64,000 bases of DNA from Microbacteriaceae bacterium PS02068 (GCA_029959325.1 JASCPF010000001.1:88923-152922); one strand, 5' to 3'. Positions 8,115-16,996 are shown, numbered from the stretch's first letter. The notes: generated from the sequence alone by a model not told the origin. Made by a program: numbers and translations.

Positions 8115-9347
8115 TCACCAGAGTGTCGCGGCGCCGCTTCGTGGAGCCTGAACCCATCCACTTCCTCGGCGCACGACCGCGCCCTCGAGTTCGAGGAGAC
8201 CCAGCAGCGCCGCGGCCTCGTCGACGGCGAAGCCCGCTCGACGCGCCACGTCCTCGGTCGCACGTCCGGTGCGAGAGCCCACAGCATCGAGCAACCGGGT
8301 GCGATCGTCGGTGCGACCGTCAGCATCGGTGAGCTCCCCCACCGCGGTCGCCGTCACCGCTATCATTCCGCCGAGCAGTTCCTGCACATCCGAGAATCCC
8401 GTGATGCACACCGCTTCGGACGAGCGCAGCAGCCGGTGGCATCCCATCGACGACGCGCTCGTGATCGGTCCGGGGACGACCCCGAGGGGCCGACCGATCT
8501 GCAGCGCGTGGTTCGCGGTGTTGAGCGCGCCGCTGCGCCAGCCGGCTTCGACGACCACGGTCGCGTCGCTGAAGGCGGCGATCAGGCGATTACGCATCAG
8601 GAATCGATGCTTCGTGGGCACGGTGCCGCACGGCATCTCCGCGATCACGAGGCCCGCCCGGGCCATGCGCTCGACGAGGTCGATATGGCCGACAGGGTAC
8701 GTGCGCTCGAGTCCGCCCGCCATCACGGCGACGGTGCTCCCGCCCGCGGTGAGCGCGGCGCTGTGCGCCGCCCCGTCGATGCCGTAGGCCGCGCCGGAGA
8801 ACACCGTGACTCCGGCGATCGCGCTCTCGGCGGCGAGATCGCTCGCCACCTGTTCTCCGTACGACGATGCCGCCCGCGCCCCCACGAGGGCCACCGCGGG
8901 TGCGGTGGCTCCGAGAAGCGAAACGTCCCCCCTCGCCCACAGGCACAGAGGTGCATGCGGCCCGAGGACGCCCGCACGCGCGGGCCACCGGCCGTCTTCG
9001 GGTGTCAGCAGATGCAGGCCGGTGCGCCGAGACAGCGCGAGAGCGGCCGGGGCTGCGCCGATCCGCGGCATCCAGCGGGCACGACCTGCGCGCAGCGCGT
9101 CGAGCGACAGATCAGCGGCGCGCGCGGCGTCGGCGATCGCTCGGTCTCCGGCCGACAGCGCGACCTCGAGCGCGAGCGGCGCGCCGAGAGCCGCCACCAG
9201 CGCACCCGCCACGCCGTCGCCCGGCTCGACCAATGTCGACCAGACGGCACGCGCGTATGAGATGACCATGTCGTCGTCGCTGGCCTCGCCGACCATCTGA
9301 CCCAGTTCACGTCGCGCGCGGTGCGCGGTCAGCTCGATCTCCGTCAT
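8115..9347 (-). CDS. dprA: DNA-processing protein DprA
   Basis: A 410-residue single-strand DNA-binding and RecA-loading protein that acts in transformation. The Rossmann core contains VALVGARAASSYGEQVA, VFSGAAYGIDGAAH, TVAVMAGGLERTYP, RFLMRNRLIAAFSDATVVVE and SGALNTANHALQIGR. A winged-helix-like C-terminus follows (DAVGSRTGRATEDVARRAG). The ATG overlaps the yifB stop (ATGA), so dprA was translationally coupled to yifB. The insertion in yifB now parts it from the upstream yraN and yifB start. Confidence 0.94.
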   Translation of the reverse strand: MTEIELTAHRARRELGQMVGEASDDDMVISYARAVWSTLVEPGDGVAGALVAALGAPLALEVALSAGDRAIADAARAADLSLDALRAGRARWMPRIGAAPAALALSRRTGLHLLTPEDGRWPARAGVLGPHAPLCLWARGDVSLLGATAPAVALVGARAASSYGEQVASDLAAESAIAGVTVFSGAAYGIDGAAHSAALTAGGSTVAVMAGGLERTYPVGHIDLVERMARAGLVIAEMPCGTVPTKHRFLMRNRLIAAFSDATVVVEAGWRSGALNTANHALQIGRPLGVVPGPITSASSMGCHRLLRSSEAVCITGFSDVQELLGGMIAVTATAVGELTDADGRTDDRTRLLDAVGSRTGRATEDVARRAGFAVDEAAALLGLLELEGAVVRRGSGWVQAPRSGAATLW

Positions 9348-9836
9348 CGGTGCACCCCGCGCTTCAGGTACAGCGCCCGCCCGATGTCCTCGATGGCGAG
9401 ACGGTCGCGGCCAGCCAGATCCGCATGCGACCACGCGACACGCAGCACGCGGTCATATCCGCGCAGGGTCAGACCGCCGCGCTGCAGCGCCGCGTCGAGC
9501 GGTCGCCGGATCACCGGCTCGGGCGCGAGAGGCCCATCGCGCAGCCAGGCTCCCGCGACCTCGGCGTTGGTACGCCACGGCGTCGCGGCGAGCCGTTCCG
9601 CAGCACGTGCGCGTGCCGAGACGACCTGCGCCCTGGCATCCGCCGTGGTGACGCGGCTCGCGTCGCCGACGCGCAGCCGCGCGACGGCCACCCGCTGGAG
9701 CGACAGCTCGATGTCGACCCGGTCGAGCAACGGACCCGAGAGCTTGCCCAGGTAACGGCGGATCGCGAGCGACGGGCACCGGCACTCGGCGTGGGGCACC
9801 CCGTAGTTGCCGCACGGGCACGGGTTGGTCGCCAGC
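9344..9836 (-). pseudogene. yifB: yifB (comM) 3' fragment, disrupted
   Basis: The last 163 codons of a YifB/ComM-type Mg-chelatase-like AAA+ protein. They start at LATNPCPCGNYGVPHAECRC and continue with SLAIRRYLGKLSGPLLDRVD and a C-terminal LAGRDRLAIEDIGRALYLKR. Upstream of the leucine codon the frame runs into foreign sequence (KKPPTQ on the protein level). The 347 codons that should precede it lie at 26420-27460. The join is exactly in frame and gives a 510-residue protein, the family length. This fragment has no start of its own and lacks Walker A, so it is not expected to be functional. Confidence 0.93.
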
Positions 9837-9842
9837 TTGTGT
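9831..9842 (+). other. Left element junction (attL)
   Basis: The six-base core GCCAGC (9831-9836) belongs to the yifB reading frame and is followed directly by TTGTGT (9837-9842), the left arm of the element. TTGTGT is the exact reverse complement of ACACAA at the right end. Confidence 0.75.
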
Positions 9843-9900
9843 CGGGGGTTTCTTGCTGTTTAGTGTTCACTTCCCGCTTGAGTGAGCGTAGGGTCCAGGC

Positions 9901-11361
9901 ATGAGCGCGGGGCCGGGTGACAAGTCGCCGCTCGACAGTGGGCGTTGGCGTCTCTTCCGATTGGCTGACGAGCCGGTCGAGGCGGAGACTACTAGGCGCT
10001 CCAGGTGGTGGGAGCAGTTGGGCATTCCGTCGGGCACGCCGTTTCTGCTGTCGCCTTCGTTCGCGTACGACCGTGAGCTGAACGACTTCTTCTACTCGGC
10101 GGACATGTTGACGACGCGGATGTCAACGCGCGTGGGGTATGCGGGCGACCTCGTGATGTTCTTCAACTTCCTGTACCGCGGCCGCGGAGTCGTCGATTGG
10201 CGGGACGCGACCGAGACGGATCATCGCGCGTATCTCCTGTGGCGCCGACAGGATCCTCAGGGTCCGTTGATCAGTGGGCGGACGTGGGACCGGGAAGTCA
10301 GCGCCCAGAACCGGTTTTTTCGCTGGCAGACTTCGCGTGGCCGCGTAGCTGAGAACCCGATTCCGCAACGCAACTCGCGCCCTGGACCGCGGTCCAAGAC
10401 ACGCTCTGCGGACCAGACGGCGGCGACCTACTCGCACGACGCACGTCGTGAGCACGTGCAGTGGTTGCCCGCAGCGTCCTATCGGACCTGGCGTGATGTG
10501 GGCGTGCGCGGGTACACGACCGATGCCCTTCCGGACCCGTCGTTCCGTGGAAGGTGGGCTGCGCGCAACGCGGCATTCACGGACCTGATGGTGCGAACAG
10601 GCCTGCGACTGACGGAACAGGCCTCCTTGCTGGCGGCGGAGATCCCGTCGGCACCCGAAGGTGGGTACAGCAGGTTCTGGTTGGGCGGTGCGGTAGCCAA
10701 ATGGGGATCCGAGCGCTGGATCTACGCGCCCGCGAGTGTCCTACACGACCTTGCCGAGTATGCGCGGGTCGATCGACGAGACGTAATCGAGGCGGCGCGA
10801 GATCGCGGACTGTACGAGCTTGCCACCGGCCCAACACTGGATCCGGACTCGGGGGTGGTCGTCACCCGGTCCCGCGGTGGGCTGCAGTCGCGCACGAAGG
10901 TCGCCAACCTGCCGCCCGCGGAACGGGCGCGCCTCATGATCGAGACAGAGGACGGGCTTGAGCCTGCGGCGCTGTGGTTGACCGAGAACGGTGCTGCGGT
11001 GTCGGTGTCGACATGGAAGGACCTGTTCCGCCAGGCGAATGAGAGGTGCGCGGCACGCGGGCTCGCGCTACGGGCGCACGCTCATCTGCTTCGCCACACA
11101 TTCGCCGTGCTAACGCTGGAGCAGCTGCAACGCGGGCACATCGCCGCGTTGGCCGGGCTGAAGCCTGAGCAGCGAACGCACTATGTGCGTGTGTTCGGAG
11201 ATCCTCTGGATTGGGTGCGCAGGGCTCTGGGCCATCGGAGTGTCACCACGACCCAGATCTACCTGCATGCGCTGGAGGAGCTCGAGCTTGAGACCCGGCT
11301 GGCCCTGATCCCCGATCAATGGAACGATCCGCGCGCCCCTCGATCCGACGGTGCAGCGTGA
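9901..11361 (+). CDS. Tyrosine recombinase, TnpA-like
   Basis: A 486-residue integrase. The N-terminal DNA-binding domain spans about residues 50-150 (STRVGYAGDLVMFFNFLY). The catalytic domain is complete: Arg236 in MVRTGLRLTE, Lys267 in VAKWGSERW, His395-Arg398 in HAHLLRHTFAVL, His445 in LGHRSVTTTQ and the nucleophile Tyr454 in QIYLHAL. It is the first and the most canonical of three adjacent recombinases. It starts 64 bases inside the left end. Its stop overlaps the next ATG by one base. It probably carries out strand exchange for integration and excision at the yifB site. Confidence 0.92.
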   Translation: MSAGPGDKSPLDSGRWRLFRLADEPVEAETTRRSRWWEQLGIPSGTPFLLSPSFAYDRELNDFFYSADMLTTRMSTRVGYAGDLVMFFNFLYRGRGVVDWRDATETDHRAYLLWRRQDPQGPLISGRTWDREVSAQNRFFRWQTSRGRVAENPIPQRNSRPGPRSKTRSADQTAATYSHDARREHVQWLPAASYRTWRDVGVRGYTTDALPDPSFRGRWAARNAAFTDLMVRTGLRLTEQASLLAAEIPSAPEGGYSRFWLGGAVAKWGSERWIYAPASVLHDLAEYARVDRRDVIEAARDRGLYELATGPTLDPDSGVVVTRSRGGLQSRTKVANLPPAERARLMIETEDGLEPAALWLTENGAAVSVSTWKDLFRQANERCAARGLALRAHAHLLRHTFAVLTLEQLQRGHIAALAGLKPEQRTHYVRVFGDPLDWVRRALGHRSVTTTQIYLHALEELELETRLALIPDQWNDPRAPRSDGAA

Positions 11362-13169
11362 TGGCGGGACGAGGCAGCACCGGCGTCGGCCGGCCGTCAC
11401 GGTCTCCGGCCGAAGGTTACGTCCCGGTCGCAGCCGAGACGTCAGGCATCGAGGGAACGACCGTGCATTTCCGAGGTGAGGATCGGCGGCAGCATCGCTT
11501 TGAGGTCGGTTCGCTGCCGTTGCCGGGGTGGCATGAACCCCTCGCCAGCGCGTGGGCGGCCCGCACCGGCCCGACCGGCGGGCTTCGTACCCTGGCGTCC
11601 AGCCAAGGTGCGTGGGGTGCGCTGAAGCGATTCATGCGGTTCCTCGACGGGACGCGCTGGCCTCCGACAGTGCCGGATGAGCTCACCACGATGCACGTGG
11701 ACGACTTCCGGCGGGTTCGCGCTGAGGCCATTGGCCGAATTCAGGCCGGCATCGAGCTGCGCATGGTCGGCCTTCTCTTCGAATACCAGCCGCTGAGTCA
11801 GCTCGTGTCCTCGGAGGTGAGAGACCGTCTCCACCCTCGCGTATTCGCCGGTTCGGGTAGGACGGCGATTTCCGGGTATTCGGATGCTGAGCTGGCGAGA
11901 ATCGTCGCCGCGGCACGCGCAGACGTCAATGCTCTTCGGCGGCGACTTCGCGGAGCCGACGCCGACCCCGATCCGGTCGCATCCGAGGTACGCCGCACTG
12001 GTCGCGTCAGGTTGGGAGGGGTGTCCGCTCCGGCACGAGCCGAGGCGCTGAGGTCGGTGGCCGACAAGGTCTTCGCGACCCGCCGGGACCTCTATCCGAT
12101 GCTGGTGCTGCTGATGGCGGTGACGGGATGGAATCTCGAGGTCATCAAGGAGCTTCCTGTGGAGCATCGAGTGATCGAGGGGCGCGCGGTCGAGGTCGAT
12201 CTCGTCAAACGGCGCCGAGGCCCGGGCCACTGGCACCGGACCGTCACCTGGGAGATCGGCGCGGAAGGGCGCGAGCTTTATACGCCTGGTGGGCTCTACT
12301 TGCTGTTGCATCGGCTTATGGCACCAGCTCGCGCGTTCCTGCCGACGCCCGCCTTCTGGGCCATCTGGCACCAGCCCAGCGGACGATCTCACCCGTCGGA
12401 GTGCCGCAATCCGTTCGAGGCGACGTTGGATGCGAGCTTGCGGTGGGCCTCGTGGGTGGCATCGCATGACCTGCGAGCCGACCCGCCGTCGAGGGCGGAC
12501 TCCGCCCCTGGCGCGACTGGAGACCCGCTGCGGCTGACCGCGAACCGACTGAAGACGAGCATTGACGTCCGCCGTACGCGTGAGCTCGGCGGACATCTGC
12601 CTTCCGCAGCCCGCAGCAACACCACCGCCGTACTGTTTCGAAATTACCTCTCGGGTGATCAGACCACGATCGAGTGGGCGCGCGAAGTGGTCTCCGAGGC
12701 GTTCACGGACGTAGAGCGCGCTGCCTACGACACGCATCTGCGCGCGCTACGCGACAACGGCGGACGCCGCCAGTTGAAAATCCTCACCACCTCACGCCCA
12801 GCCGGGCCGCCGTCCCCGGCGGCCGAAGCCGGTGGATCGGAGACGGCGTGGACGTCGTGTAGCGACCACTCCCACCATCCGCTCACAGGGCGTCGTTGTG
12901 GGGCGTCCTTCCTCGACTGCTTCCACTGCGGCAATTGCGTCATCACCGGAGATCACCTGCCACGGCTGTTAGGCCTGCTGGACGCGCTCGAAGCGCGTCG
13001 GTCTGTGCTCTCGGATCAGGAATGGTGGGCCCGCTACGGGCCAGTCTGGGCAGCGATCCGTCATGATGTGTTCCCGAAGTTCACCGAGGCGGAGATCGGT
13101 CGCGCCCACGCGGACCGCCCGAACGACAGCCTGCTGGATATCGTTGAACCTCCCTGGGAACGGACATGA
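11361..13169 (+). CDS. Tyrosine recombinase, TnpB-like, degenerate site
   Basis: A 602-residue protein coupled to the genes on both sides by ATGA-type overlaps. The Arg-I box reads TGWNLEVIKEL, with Asn258 where the catalytic Arg is expected. The HxxR box is replaced by TANRLKTSI. A candidate distal His412 and Tyr429 (LFRNYL) remain. The C-terminus has a Cys-rich patch (GASFLDCFHCGNC with an earlier Cys and His) that may bind zinc. The arrangement fits a TnpB-type partner that shapes the recombination complex and may not cut DNA itself. The start at 11361 follows from the stop-start overlap. A frame start 42 bases earlier is possible but less likely. Confidence 0.85.
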   Translation: MAGRGSTGVGRPSRSPAEGYVPVAAETSGIEGTTVHFRGEDRRQHRFEVGSLPLPGWHEPLASAWAARTGPTGGLRTLASSQGAWGALKRFMRFLDGTRWPPTVPDELTTMHVDDFRRVRAEAIGRIQAGIELRMVGLLFEYQPLSQLVSSEVRDRLHPRVFAGSGRTAISGYSDAELARIVAAARADVNALRRRLRGADADPDPVASEVRRTGRVRLGGVSAPARAEALRSVADKVFATRRDLYPMLVLLMAVTGWNLEVIKELPVEHRVIEGRAVEVDLVKRRRGPGHWHRTVTWEIGAEGRELYTPGGLYLLLHRLMAPARAFLPTPAFWAIWHQPSGRSHPSECRNPFEATLDASLRWASWVASHDLRADPPSRADSAPGATGDPLRLTANRLKTSIDVRRTRELGGHLPSAARSNTTAVLFRNYLSGDQTTIEWAREVVSEAFTDVERAAYDTHLRALRDNGGRRQLKILTTSRPAGPPSPAAEAGGSETAWTSCSDHSHHPLTGRRCGASFLDCFHCGNCVITGDHLPRLLGLLDALEARRSVLSDQEWWARYGPVWAAIRHDVFPKFTEAEIGRAHADRPNDSLLDIVEPPWERT

Positions 13170-15250
13170 CCTCGCGCACCGCCTCCGACGCGGAGATGGC
13201 GGACCTCCGATTTGTCCTCCATCGACGCGCGCTACGGCCTGGATACCGTCTCGAGGACACGGCGCGATTCGATGACGACGAGTGGGCGCTCGCGCCCGCC
13301 TCTGTGCAGCAGCAGGAACGCGGCCTCACTCTCCGATTCGACACGGTCCCGGACCGGCACCGGATCGCGCTGAAACGGCTCTGCTTCGCAATGCTGTCCG
13401 GACCGTCGCCGGACGATGCGCCCCGACCACGGATCTCGAGCGTCGCGACCGCGTTCTACAGCTTGCGGACGTTCCTCCGCTGGCTGGACACGACGCACCC
13501 CGACATGCCCCTGCCCGACGTAACGACGACGGTGTATGAGCAGTATCAGCGCCATCTGCTCACCACCTTCCCATCCGCGTCGAGGCGGTTCGCTCTGCGC
13601 TCGGCCGTGAACATCCTGTGGCGCTATCGCGCTGGCGTCGCCGAAGCGGGCCTGCAGACCGATCCGCGACGCGCGGCCTCCTGGAGCGAACCCGACCCGG
13701 GGCGCAGCCGTGAGAACACGACCGAACGCATCCCCGAAGCCGTGCACAGCCGAGTGCTGGTGTGGGCAGTGCGATTCGTGGATGACTTCAGCGGCGACAT
13801 CGTCGCGGCGATCAGATCCTGGAGCATCCGACGCCGCCCGGTGCGCAACGGGCACATCACTGGCAGGCCCTACGGATTCCAGCAAGACCGGATCCGCACA
13901 TACCTCGCCGAGACCCGTCAGACAGGCTCGCCCTTGCCAGGGCTGCGCGGCATCCCGCACTTCAACGCGATCGCCTACCAAATCGGGTGCGACCGCACTG
14001 CTCTCGAGCGCCAGCGCGAAGAGATCCTCGCCACCGCCTCGATCGTCGGCGTGTCGGAGTACGCCGAGCTTGGGCTCGATGTGCAGGGACGTCTCGACGG
14101 GGCGCCGTGGATCGAGGGCATTAGCCTGGCTCCTGGGACGGACCAGTCCCTCACCGTACTCACGCAGGTGCTTCACATCGCGTGCTACATCGTGATCGCC
14201 TTCCTGTCGGGAATGCGCGACAACGAAATCAAGCATCTCCGCCCCGGGTGCTGTACCTCTGCCCGGGACGGGACGGGACGTCCTTACCGGTGGACCGTGA
14301 CGAGCACGGCGTTCAAGGGCGAGCTCGACGACCGCGGCACCACTGCAACCTGGGTCATTGGCGAGGCAGCCGCGCGCGCCATCCGAGTACTCGAGGACGC
14401 GCACTCCGCGACGTCCGCTCCTGCTCAATGGCTGTTTGCGCCGCTGAAAGTGGGCCCCGGCGCCGGATCGGCCGGCCGCGGCGGCAATCACGCCCTCACC
14501 CTCGCGGCCACCAACAGGCAGCTGGCACGCTTCACGACCTGGGTGAACGACTACTGCGCCGCACACGGCCGGGACGACGGGATCCCTGACGTCAACGGGC
14601 GCACCTGGCGACTTTCCAGCAGACAGTTCCGCCGCACCCTCGCCTGGTACATCGCGCGCCGCCCCGGCGGATCGATCGCGGGAGCGATCGCGTACCGACA
14701 CCACAGCATCCATATGTTCGAGGGCTACGCCGGCACATCCGAATCCGGATTCCGCGCCGAGGTAGAAGCCGAACAGGCGCTGGCACGCGGTGAGCACCTG
14801 CTGGCCATGGTCGACCAGCACGACCATTCAGAGCTCTTCGGACCAGCAGCAGACGCCGCCCGCCAGCGCTTGGACGAGTTCGGGGAGAAGGCTCGCTTCC
14901 AAGGCATCGTCGCCACTGACCGTCGCCGACTGCTGCGGCTCATTACCCGCAACGATCCCGCCGTGTACCCCGATCGCTACGTTACCTGCGTCTACGACCA
15001 CCGCAAAGCGCTCTGCCGCGACCGCACCGGCGCACCGGACGAGGGACCGGACCTGCGCGCATGCAAACCCCTCACGTGCGCGAACGTCGCACTGGACGCC
15101 GACAACCGACGCGCCTGGCAAGAAGAGCTCGAGACCATCGACGCCGACACCGCGATCCGCCCCGCGCTGCCACCGCTCCTTGCCGAGCGCCTGCGCAAGC
15201 GCCGAGCGCAGATCATGCATCTGCTGGAGAGGAACGGAGCCGAACCATGA
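13166..15250 (+). CDS. Large tyrosine recombinase, third of trio
   Basis: A 694-residue integrase-like protein, overlapping the previous gene by four bases and the next by four. Its catalytic region shows Arg351 in FLSGMRDNEIKHL, Lys384 in STAFKGELDD, an RxFR box at 486-489 (SSRQFRRTLAWYI) in place of HxxR, His512/513 and Tyr521 (MFEGYAG). A C-terminal Cys/His cluster (CVYDHRKALC, then ACKPLTC) suggests a zinc-binding tail, as in large integrases that travel with TnpA/TnpB-type partners. It probably acts with the two upstream recombinases in moving the element. Confidence 0.85.
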   Translation: MTSRTASDAEMADLRFVLHRRALRPGYRLEDTARFDDDEWALAPASVQQQERGLTLRFDTVPDRHRIALKRLCFAMLSGPSPDDAPRPRISSVATAFYSLRTFLRWLDTTHPDMPLPDVTTTVYEQYQRHLLTTFPSASRRFALRSAVNILWRYRAGVAEAGLQTDPRRAASWSEPDPGRSRENTTERIPEAVHSRVLVWAVRFVDDFSGDIVAAIRSWSIRRRPVRNGHITGRPYGFQQDRIRTYLAETRQTGSPLPGLRGIPHFNAIAYQIGCDRTALERQREEILATASIVGVSEYAELGLDVQGRLDGAPWIEGISLAPGTDQSLTVLTQVLHIACYIVIAFLSGMRDNEIKHLRPGCCTSARDGTGRPYRWTVTSTAFKGELDDRGTTATWVIGEAAARAIRVLEDAHSATSAPAQWLFAPLKVGPGAGSAGRGGNHALTLAATNRQLARFTTWVNDYCAAHGRDDGIPDVNGRTWRLSSRQFRRTLAWYIARRPGGSIAGAIAYRHHSIHMFEGYAGTSESGFRAEVEAEQALARGEHLLAMVDQHDHSELFGPAADAARQRLDEFGEKARFQGIVATDRRRLLRLITRNDPAVYPDRYVTCVYDHRKALCRDRTGAPDEGPDLRACKPLTCANVALDADNRRAWQEELETIDADTAIRPALPPLLAERLRKRRAQIMHLLERNGAEP

Positions 15251-15648
15251 CCCGCGCCGTACCGCTGCCGACCGAGACAGAGATCACCGCCGTCGTCGAG
15301 GCACTCACGAGGGAAGATCCATCGCACCCTCCCGCAGTCCTTGCCGTCGCCGCGCGCCTCGGACTCAGCAACGCCACCTTCTGGCGCCGCTTCCCTCAAC
15401 TCGCACAGACGCTCGCCGACACCCGAAAGGACGCGCTGCGCGACCGCACCCGCGCTCCGGAACGCCCCTCACCTGCACTGCCCGCCGCTGAGCTTGCTCG
15501 GCTCCGCAACGACAACGCACGCCTGGATAGCGAGGTGCGCGCGGCGGCTGCGGAAGTGCAGCGACTGACGCTCGAGAACCATGCCCTTCGCACGCAGCTC
15601 GAGCAAGCATCCGGCGTCATTCCGATCCACGCGCGCGGCGACGAGTAG
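15247..15648 (+). CDS. Small HTH/coiled-coil protein, TnpC-like
   Basis: A 133-residue protein that starts inside the stop of the third recombinase (ATGA). Residues 30-55 look like a helix-turn-helix (AVAARLGLSNATFWRRFP). Residues 80-120 form a coiled coil with heptad Leu and many Glu/Arg (AELARLRNDNARLDSEVR). Small coiled-coil proteins of this kind (TnpC of Tn554, DUF6262-like proteins) end recombinase operons of this class and set the efficiency or orientation of insertion. The family assignment is by position and shape only. Confidence 0.65.
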   Translation: MTRAVPLPTETEITAVVEALTREDPSHPPAVLAVAARLGLSNATFWRRFPQLAQTLADTRKDALRDRTRAPERPSPALPAAELARLRNDNARLDSEVRAAAAEVQRLTLENHALRTQLEQASGVIPIHARGDE

Positions 15649-15663
15649 CCGACCCCGGGGCCT

Positions 15664-15972
15664 TCAACGGCTGCGCAGGTCCGGCATCTCTTCGGGAATC
15701 AGCTCAATAAGCGGTACGCCCAGCACTTGCGACAACGTGAGAACGGTCCGCAACGTCGGATTCGCCGCGGTCCCCGGGCGCGACTCGCCCTTCTCATACT
15801 TCTGATACGTGTAACGCGTCAGCCCCGCTCGGTAGGCGACGTCTTCCTGACTCAGCCCCGCCTGGTCGCGGGCGCGGCGGAGATTCGTCGCAAGAAGCTG
15901 CACGTAGTCGCTCCACTGCGCGTCGATACCGTCGTCACGCCGAGCCACCCATCCAGCCTCGCGATCGACCAC
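15664..15972 (-). CDS. XRE-family transcriptional regulator
   Basis: A 102-residue protein with a lambda-repressor-type HTH at about residues 27-85: NLRRARDQAGLSQEDVAYRA, GLTRYTYQKYEKGESRP and LRTVLTLSQVLGVPLIELIP. It is convergent with the recombinase operon and divergent from the small genes to its right. Its GTG start lies six bases from a set of three GTATGGC-type repeats, so autoregulation is likely. It may control the small genes downstream of 16.1 kb, the element's transfer functions, or the restriction system as a C-protein would. The sequence does not decide between these. Confidence 0.82.
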   Translation of the reverse strand: MVDREAGWVARRDDGIDAQWSDYVQLLATNLRRARDQAGLSQEDVAYRAGLTRYTYQKYEKGESRPGTAANPTLRTVLTLSQVLGVPLIELIPEEMPDLRSR

Positions 15973-15977
15973 CTCGG

Positions 15978-16017
15978 GTATGGCCTACTCCGTATGGCAT
16001 AATTTCGAAGGCCATAC
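15978..16017 (-). promoter_or_regulatory. Promoter with three GTATGGC repeats
   Basis: GTATGGC occurs at 15978-15984 and 15992-15998, and its inverse GCCATAC at 16011-16017. Read toward the XRE gene, TTGTTT (just outside, about 16021-16026), a 17-base spacer and TATGCC resemble -35 and -10 boxes. The repeats overlap this promoter, which suits an operator for the adjacent XRE protein. Confidence 0.55.
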
Positions 16018-16140
16018 GAAACAATCTCGGTACCTGTCGGACTCCGTCCGCCTCCTTCTGCACGTGTGCTGCTGGCCCCGTCGGCCACTGGTCGCGTCGC
16101 GGGGTCGGCCCTCGCATGCGACCAGGATTGTGATGGTGCA

Positions 16141-16629
16141 GTGACACCCGACCCGTACCCGATCTGGTGGCGGGAGATTCCCAGCCCGCCGCCGGCACAG
16201 TGGGGATACGTCTTCGAAGAGCTCACAGGCGAAGACCGTGCCGAGGAGTGGGCGCTGGCCGCCGGCATCTTCGTCGCCCAGGTGCGGCGACGCACAGGCC
16301 GCGGCCCGACCTATGCGGAGCTGTTCGCGCATCTTCTTCCCGACATGGACGGGCTGCCTGCACCCTTCCCGCCGGGCCTGACGTACTTCGAACGACGCCG
16401 CGCGCTAGCCGGGTTTCGCGGACACGTCACGATCGAATGGCGCCGGCGCGGCATGATCAGCTGGGAGACAGGCGTGACCCGCAGCCTGCGGGTCGGGCGC
16501 GCTTTCCGGGCGCGATCCCGAGACCGACAGCATGCCCAGACGGACCCTCGCAGCCGACTAATCGCACACGTCACCGATGAGCAGACGCGGCCCCCACACT
16601 CGAGCGAACGGAGCCGGGATGATCGATGA
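16141..16629 (+). CDS. Hypothetical protein in element
   Basis: About 162 residues from a GTG at 16141 (VTPDPYPIWWREIPSPPP). An upstream ATG at 16066 would add 25 poorly structured residues. The middle (EEWALAAGIFVAQVRRRTGR, GPTYAELFAHLLPD, YFERRRALAGFRGHVTIEWR) looks like a folded helical domain. The last 50 residues are Arg/Ser-rich and lack structure. No recognised family. It overlaps the next gene by 11 bases, so the two are probably one transcript. The start and the tail are both uncertain. Confidence 0.5.
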   Translation: MTPDPYPIWWREIPSPPPAQWGYVFEELTGEDRAEEWALAAGIFVAQVRRRTGRGPTYAELFAHLLPDMDGLPAPFPPGLTYFERRRALAGFRGHVTIEWRRRGMISWETGVTRSLRVGRAFRARSRDRQHAQTDPRSRLIAHVTDEQTRPPHSSERSRDDR

Positions 16630-16996
16630 GAACCTACCCGAGGCGCAGCGGATCCTCGCTCGAATCGCCGTCGGATGGCCAGAGCTTCTCGAGGTGAACC
16701 CAGGCTGGCTCCCACTACTGGGGCGCCTTGACGAACAGCTCTCCATAATCGCTCCGGACTACGTCGTCCTGCAGTGCAAGTCCAAGTTCGGCGCCCTCAG
16801 CTTCTATGCGCAGCCGTCACCGGATCCGGGGACGCACGACGACGAGTTCGCGGGGATCATTCACGCGGCCGAGTGGGAAAGCACGCGACTGTGCGAACTG
16901 TGTGGCGGCCCCGCACAGCAGTACACGATCCGGCTGTGGTCCTGGACGCTCTGTACTGATCATGCAAGACAGATGGCCGAGGAGGCCCACGGATAA
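16619..16996 (+). CDS. Hypothetical with KFG...FY and CxxC motifs
   Basis: A 125-residue protein starting MIDENLPEAQRILARIAVGW, with GGAG before the ATG. It carries VVLQCKSKFGALSFYAQPSP, then IIHAAEWESTRLCELCGGPA and LCTDHARQMAEE. The KFG(A/G)LxFY stretch followed by an AExxS...CExCG zinc-ribbon-like end is a layout I recognise from small phage and mobile-element proteins of unknown function. Two CxxC-type Cys plus a later Cys-x-x-His could bind zinc. No enzymatic motif is visible. Confidence 0.65.
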   Translation: MIDENLPEAQRILARIAVGWPELLEVNPGWLPLLGRLDEQLSIIAPDYVVLQCKSKFGALSFYAQPSPDPGTHDDEFAGIIHAAEWESTRLCELCGGPAQQYTIRLWSWTLCTDHARQMAEEAHG

